Assembly (NCBI GenBank): GCA_918807975.1
Contig: OU964923.1
Span: 24,471,235-24,535,234 of the forward strand
Source of the DNA: Aplidium turbinatum
Lineage: Eukaryota > Chordata > Ascidiacea > Aplousobranchia > Polyclinidae
Length of the DNA: 64,000 nucleotides
Direction: 5' to 3'
Shown here one piece after another: positions 58,678 to 64,000 of this stretch (within the stretch, counting starts at the first letter, position 1; each line of letters opens with the position of its first letter). The notes beneath the pieces are model-generated. The model had not been told where the DNA came from. It did not search any database and saw only the letters and a program-made list of their open reading frames with translations. Both the position numbers and the translations under genes were made by a program.

Positions 58678-59384
58678 TATTTATAAAATATTGTGGGCAG
58701 GGATGAATATAGGAATCAATTATGGGTCTCAAATGTTTAGTCTAAGTAGGTGCCTTGTTACCCACAATTTGCCTGAGAAATCTACATTTTTAAGCTTGCA
58801 TAGTTTACGCTCGGGAAAAATGCCCTTTTTCCCATCATTACGCGCGAAAAGTGCCCTTTTTAACATAACTCTCGCGCTAAAAGTGCCCTTTTTTAAAAAT
58901 TTGCCCACCTAGTCCCAATTTGTGAAAAGATGCTATGTGCTGTAATAACCCTTTCTAATAACAAGAATTAAAAATAATGTATAAAGCGATCCAGTTTTGA
59001 CATAGTACTGCAAATTACATACTGGTCACTGGGAGCGACAGCCGTTTGCAGTGGTGGATATAAGAATGGGCAAATTGGGCAGTTGCTCAGGCCCCCCCCC
59101 CCACTTTGATTTACGCGCTTTCGAGGCCCCCCAATTTGATTAGCGCGCTAAAATTTACTGCGGTGAAGTATTTTCCTCTTGTATTTACATAACTGAACAC
59201 TGAAGTCTACAATACTTGTGCATTTTTGCAAATTGTAGTTACTCCCTGCAGTGAATTTACATGCCTCATTATTAAATGTGATCAACTTTGCTGAACCATC
59301 ATTGTAGCCTCTAAAGGTAACGATGATAATAAACCACTTCAATTCCCTGATACCAGTTTTTTATTACCATGAATCTGAGTTTTT
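58678..59384. other. Non-coding stretch with MITE termini
   Basis: AAAAGTGCCCTTTTT motifs at 58820-58895 and TTGCCCACCTAGTCCC at 58900 echo sequence at 41930 and 47837. At 59050 CAGTGGTGGATATAAG followed by GGCCCCCCCCCC looks like one hAT terminus; its partner was not found. No gene is seen. Confidence 0.5.
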
Positions 59385-59990
59385 TCAAGCATGCATAGTC
59401 GCATAAACTCTTGCTAAAGGGTCTATTAACTGAAAGTATTGGTTTATTAACTGCAAGCGAACCGCACGTCCTTGTAAGCTTGTTGCTGAGGAAGATAAAA
59501 GAGCAGCATCATCTACTTCTGCTTCTTGATTGTGGTCATCTTGTTCAACAACATCTTCTGGAAGTGGTTGTCCACGTTTAACTGCATAATTGTGCGGACA
59601 GAATACTGCTATTATTATTACCAAGGAGTTGCTGAAATGTGTCCGCAGTGGAACGCGAAGACACCTGAAGCGTTGCTTCAGGACACCAAATGACTGTTCG
59701 ATTCGAACCCGTGTGTTAAATGTGACTCCTGTTGTATCTTCGTTCCCTATCGTTGGCTGCGTTCAGCACTGGCGTCATTATGTAATGCTTACATGCATAC
59801 CCACTGTCTCCTAACAAGAGACCGTTTATTTCATTGGTTTCGAGTCTGTCCTGTATGACGCTGTTTTCAAAAATTCTGGAGTCATGAGTTGACCCAGGCC
59901 ATCGCGCAACAACATCCGCAAAAATGCGATCTGCTGTGCAGATTGCCTGCACATTACAACTTAAGACTGGTCAGTAGCAGTCTTAACTTT
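59385..59990 (-). pseudogene. PIF/Harbinger transposase remnant
   Basis: On the minus strand, FADVVARWPGSTHDSRIFEN and LLLGDSGYACKHYIMTPVLN (59920-59770) are the DDE-nuclease blocks of HARBI1-like transposases. A frame change follows near 59720, after which a VRIEQSFG..KQRFRCLR-like block and AVFCPHNYAVKRGQPLPED complete the usual C-terminus, ending at 59385. The N-terminal third with the first catalytic Asp is not seen. Upstream (59950-60130) is rich in CTTAAG words typical of Harbinger ends. Confidence 0.8.
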
Positions 59991-60695
59991 TGAACATTTT
60001 GATAAGAACTTAAGTATTGCTTAGTCAAAAGTTTAGTTTCTGCATACAGTTTTAAGACATGATTAGTACTTAAGTAGTTCTTATGGCTAAGGACAGCTTA
60101 AGTTTAGTTTCTACATTCAACCCTTAATTACTCAAGTAGCCTACATTCATTACGACACTTTTAATTGTATTTTTTGCTGGTGACATAATTTGTTAGTTTC
60201 CAACTGTTACTTTGTAATTGCACAGTAGGCTAGATCCTTCGAGGCAACCCCAAAGGCTGCATGAGCTCGAAGCTTTCGAGCAATTGTTTTTTTCGGTATT
60301 TTTAAGTTTTTTTTCAAGGTTGAAAGGTTGAGTTTTTGAAACTTTATCCTCAGAGTAACAAAGTCTTTGTTAGGCCATTCTTGGCAGTTTCACCAACTAC
60401 TCAAAGTCGTCACTTACTTCTGCAAGTCCATTATGGCACTATACGATTAAACAATCCTCACTGAAAGTGGGCTAAATTGTGAGTGTGATGAGTCAATTGT
60501 GACTGACTGTATCTGGCAGATGTTGATTTAATACATCAGAGTTTGAAAGCTTATATTTGCTGCAAAGAAATGTCGAAAATACTCAACGCCTTTTTGCATT
60601 CACGTCAACCAGGGTTGTCTTTCAACGTTGATTCAACCTCTTCTACAGCTAAATAAGGTCCATTTTAAAGAAAACAAACTGTTGTCAAATATAAT
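59991..60695. other. Non-coding stretch 3' of the kinesin gene
   Basis: CTTAAG-rich Harbinger-like terminus sequence lies to about 60130 (TTAGTTTCTACATTCAACCC). The rest is AT-rich and should include the 3' untranslated region of the kinesin gene, which ends at 60696. A weak GTTGATTCAAC word near 60615 recalls MITE family P. Confidence 0.5.
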
Positions 60696-63600
60696 CTAGT
60701 GAAATTTGATGACTTTCTGTGCGGTGCCGATGTGGCATTTGTTGACAGTGGAAGCGAACCGGAGGGTGTAGACAGTTTCGGCAGTGGCACGTTTCGTGGG
60801 GTTCACATTGACCAACATCAATGTCTTGCTGTTACCTCCTAAGCTGTCCATGAGGAGGAAGGTTAGCTTGGAATTCCGGAATGGGATGTGACTGTCCTGG
60901 AATCGCAGTGAAAACAGACTGTTGTACAACACTTCATCTCAAGGAAAATTTACTTCAATTATCGATGTGGAGGCAGGGATATCTAAAGAAGGGGATATGA
61001 AGGCTCAGAGCGATTGCTGATTCTCATGATACTATAGAAGGGCGGTAGTTGGTACCGCGTTAAACATGCGGTTCTTTTCAAAATTGCAGAAAGTTTTGTA
61101 GTGCAGATGGTACACTCAGCTACACAAGACAGTTAGCAAGTGTTATGTAGAACATATTCAAAGAATACTTGTTTGAAAAGACAGTTGAAAGGTTACCAGT
61201 TAGCTGTTTTTTTGACAAAACCTTTGCATTTGGCTAGGTGTAAAGCAAGTAATGCGGGTCGTTGAATTAACAAGTGATTATGGGCTTTCATTAAATATCC
61301 ATACCTGGTGATAATAATACAATGCAGGTTGTCATAACAAAGTTTATTAAATTACTATATGTGCCAATTGTCATTTTACCATAAACAGAGATTATTTAAG
61401 ATAAATAGAAGCCCTTCTATTGTCAGGCGTAATAAAAGCCTTCATATCCCCTTCTCTAGATATCCCTGTGTGGAGGCAGGGTGTGAGGGCGATTGCGGCA
61501 CTTGGAGGTGAATCCTGCCACCCTCGGTAACGGGGACATCGCCGGATTAAAACTGGACTACTACTACTATACTCCATTCTAAATGAATTCAAAAGCGAAC
61601 AAAGATGCATTGCAGTAACTTAACTATCATCTACCAAGATATCAGGACAACGGATGAACAAACAAATTAACAACTTGGAAACCCTGGGAATAACAAAGGA
61701 AAGCTAAAAATGAGGAGAGATGAAATTGACAGGGAATGCGCAGTAATCAACTGGTAGCAAGACACACATTCGAATAAATTGGCAGGAAAAAGCTTTCGCT
61801 GCAGTGGGCTGCCGCATAGCCTACTGAAGGTTTGTGCCAGGGGAAAAGCATTGCGAGAAGCAGCCATGGCCATTAACTAATCATTCACATGCCTTGTCTG
61901 GCGTCAAATTAAGTAAACAGCGGACGCGTTATTTAGGGAAGGGGAGTTTATTTGGCGTTACCCCTCTAGAAGGCAAACTTGTTAATCCAAGTCCCAATAT
62001 AACTCCTTCACTGACAAGCTTGAACTAACCGCTCACCTTGTTTACCAGAGCGGATATGACGTTGCTTACCTTGTTTGCCAGGGCGGATATGACGTTGCTC
62101 AGCTGCGATAGCGATCCGTTTATCTTCTGCGCCTCCAGGAGCCTCACTCCCTGAGATCCGGTTTCGGCCAACCTCTCCGACCCCGCCAGGTCGATCAGAT
62201 TCAGCGACGCTGAAGTGACGTAACACCATAATGCGTCATTATCAAATAGAAAGAAACTTAAAATCAAATTTAAAACCTCAGTTCCATTGAACTTTGATCA
62301 GCGGGAAAGATTAAGTTAATGTTTATTTTGTCGTAGCCAGGCTTACACCCGATGGTTGAAGATTTAGATTAAGTGAACGGGAAGGCAAGGAAGCCAATCT
62401 TCATATCCACCTCCAGGCATGCCTTTAAGTGTCCTGCCACAGACACATCCGCATGCTCTTGAGCGGTGTCGAACCGGCACCTTTTCGATTGCCGTAACAG
62501 TGTTCTCACCACTCGGCTATGCAGCCGACATTAAGTTAATGAAGCCATTTCTCTAAACTTTGCCCCAACTTCTACTGTAATCATATCACCAACTGCTTTG
62601 CTAAAACATAAGAGCGTGCTTTGGAGGAATTTCGAACCGAAAAACTTTCGATTATCAACGTAGATCAAAATATATCGAGTGACTACCTTTACCTGGCACA
62701 GCGTATCTGCATTGAAGCAGATGAATTTCACCTTCAAGCTTTCCAGATGTATGTAAAATTACCAGCCCAATTGCCACTGCAAAGTAGCGTAGCCCAAACG
62801 TCACAAGTGTTGAAACAAGACCAAAATTGGACAAATACGCGTAAAAATATAATCACGATCGAAAAAACTTTGCTGAAAATCGAACGAAACGAAATGACAA
62901 AAAAACTCGACTGCTAAAATTTTTCCGCGATTCCAAGACAAAACTAACAACAGTACTGGAAACCCTGCTCACCTTCTATGCCGTTGATGAATTATTTGCT
63001 TTGATCTTGAGCATGAAGACCGAGTGGGATCTAGACGATCGGTCGTTCGCGTTCGTCGCCGCGGTAGCTCGCTTCTTCTTCGACTGCGCCAACAACTTGC
63101 GAACCTACGAGACATTAACGAAGTAAATGAATAGTAACAGCGTAGACCACCAATACTGTAAAACACAAGTACTGTATAACAAATAACAATACATTCACTG
63201 TATCGCTGTGGTTTCCAACACTTCAGTCATGGATTATTTTCAATGTACTAAAAGCCTGTGGACCAAAACTTTCTAAGGGCGATTTTTAATGCTGAAATTT
63301 GTGTATTTTTTCTGAAATCAATTCAGTCGTGAACCCCTGGATGTCTGTGAATCTCATCAGGTTAAAAACCACTGGCCAAGATTTAATAAACACAGCCTGT
63401 AGAATGTAGATTGTGCTTATTAAATTCCTGGATAAGACCAAGAAAAACAAGGGCGTCGAGCAAGCAAAAACGTTTCTCTACCAATTAAAGCACCACACTA
63501 AAATGCAGAAACACGAACTGTCCAATTTGATGAGGGACAGAGATGTTTAGAGAAACTGTCCATGGTATCCAGATGAATGCACACCAGCCCCACCTGACTG

Positions 63601-63764
63601 AAGTTGTCCACAGTATGCTCCGTCAGATTCTTCACCCAAACCCGTTGCTGCTGGCCAGACTTTCTAACAGTCTTGATCTCCAGCTTCTGCGACTCGCTGC
63701 CGTTGGAGAGAAGATCTTGCAGGGTCTCCCGGTAAATTTCGACATGTTGGACAGCTAAGGAGTA
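60696..63764 (-). CDS. Kinesin-14 (KIFC1/Ncd-like) motor domain, C-terminal exons, partial
   Basis: An ATP-driven, minus-end-directed microtubule motor of the C-terminal kinesin type, acting in spindle assembly or transport. Minus-strand exons are 63594-63764 ([14 protein letters not shown], then [18 protein letters not shown]), 62973-63104 (switch [20 protein letters not shown]), 62070-62209 (switch [14 protein letters not shown], then [20 protein letters not shown]) and 60696-60896 ([44 protein letters not shown], stop TAG). The short tail after CHIGTAQ fits kinesin-14. The P-loop exon and stalk lie beyond 64000. Two oddities: the switch I exon ends with an in-frame TAG and a phase that does not fit the next exon, both explained by one missing base near 62985-62998; and the exon at 62070 has a duplicated splice donor. 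Confidence 0.9.
60974..61468. mobile_element. hAT-type MITE (CAGGGATATCT family) in kinesin intron
   Basis: The ends CAGGGATATCTAAAGAAGG and CCTTCTCTAGATATCCCTG are flanked by the exact duplication tgtggagg at 60966-60973 and 61469-61476. It is 495 bp and non-coding. It is close in sequence to the pair at 46213-47182, sharing GGCGGTAGTTGGTACCGCG. Confidence 0.92.
61477..62036. other. Remainder of kinesin intron
   Basis: At 61485-61565 a G/C-rich segment (GGTGAATCCTGCCACCC) leading to GGACTACTACTACTAT looks like the 3' end of a short retroelement with a trinucleotide tail. The remaining sequence shows no gene. Confidence 0.45.
62037..62102 (-). repeat. 33-bp tandem duplication across a kinesin splice donor
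   Basis: The exon end (62070-62102, AACGTCATATCCGCCCTGGC..AACAAG) is repeated directly in the intron at 62037-62069 with about four differences. Each copy is followed by a valid donor, gtaagc or gtgagc. Using the distal donor would add [11 protein letters not shown], repeating part of helix alpha-5. Confidence 0.9.
62210..62972 (-). mobile_element. Kinesin intron holding a tRNA-derived SINE (about 62345-62532)
   Basis: Read on the minus strand from about 62532, GGCTGCATAGCCGAGTGGTG and GGTGCCGGTTCGACACCGC match pol III A and B boxes of a serine or leucine tRNA with normal spacing. A non-tRNA body running to about 62345 follows (AGGCATGCCTGGAGGTGG). The 3' tail and target duplication are unclear. 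The rest of the intron shows a plus-strand frame of about 100 codons at 62621-62917 without motifs, judged to be chance. Confidence 0.6.
63105..63593 (-). other. Kinesin intron
   Basis: This lies between the VEIYRETL exon and the switch I exon. Splice sites are canonical (gtgggg donor at 63593, ag acceptor at 63105). No repeat or RNA signature is evident. Confidence 0.6.
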
Positions 63765-64000
63765 CTGGAGAAAAACATCGAAAATGTATGTTCCAATGTG
63801 ATATGACGTTTTTAGATGGGGAAGCACCACAACAGCCATATTGCGTATTTCACACCAAACGTGGATGATAAAAGCAAGCCCATCGAATTATATGACAGTT
63901 TGAGAACGTGGCATCTGTGAATAACGCCTTTAAAACAAAAGCAAGCGGGTTAAGCAACATAAACCTGTTTTATACAAAATTTCTGGAAGGTATTTGTTGT
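63765..64000 (-). other. Kinesin intron running off the window edge
   Basis: The sequence upstream of the acceptor at 63765 on the minus strand has a pyrimidine-rich stretch (TTGATGTTTTTCTCCAG). No further exon with P-loop (GQTGSGKT-like) coding is visible before the edge. Confidence 0.55.

Noticed and set aside
62621-62917. Plus-strand frame of 98 codons in a kinesin intron
   Set aside because: No motif, antisense to the kinesin gene and of ordinary chance length in AT-rich intron sequence.

Overview
The window looks like AT-rich metazoan nuclear DNA, probably from a marine invertebrate. A tunicate or other deuterostome is possible but not shown. The evidence is intron-split genes with GT..AG junctions, SLC22-type transporter and kinesin exons, and a dense mix of hAT, Harbinger, LINE, Penelope, SINE and gypsy sequence. 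No prokaryotic signal is present.

Only two host genes can be supported, both on the minus strand and both incomplete. The first is an SLC22-like organic-ion transporter with seven exons in compatible phase between 28593 and 19260. Its first membrane segment was not found. A possible 5' exon lies at 30773-30883. The second is a kinesin-14 (KIFC1-like) motor domain with four exons between 63764 and 60696, running off the right edge.

Most of the rest is transposable elements, many nested. From left to right: a hAT remnant (1650-2522); a 192-bp MITE (5530-5721); a gypsy LTR element (6516-11603) with a SINE in one LTR; a 7.35-kb hAT element (11967-19317) with a spliced 734-codon transposase frame that appears intact, itself hit by a decayed hAT (12575-14083). 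That 7.35-kb element sits inside the last coding exon of the transporter. Transporter introns hold a LINE remnant (24480-26700), a 26-bp minisatellite (28851-29264) and several MITEs. A 351-bp tandem duplication and LINE 3' ends follow (31.7-34.5 kb).

Two large related elements occupy 35630-43863 and 50475-56766. They share long terminal inverted repeats, a 23-bp GCCAACGTTGGC palindrome array at the left end and TTGGC-rich right ends. I cannot place them in a named family. The first is a nesting stack: two hAT copies and a hAT-ended element carrying a Penelope GIY-YIG fragment, which is in turn split by a MITE. Between and after them lie more hAT MITEs (44018-44866, a self-nested pair at 46213-47182, 56818-58669) and a Harbinger transposase remnant (59385-59990).

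Almost every hAT boundary was set by an 8-bp target-site duplication read directly from both flanks, so insertion order can be reconstructed. Sequence identities are by eye only; no search was run.
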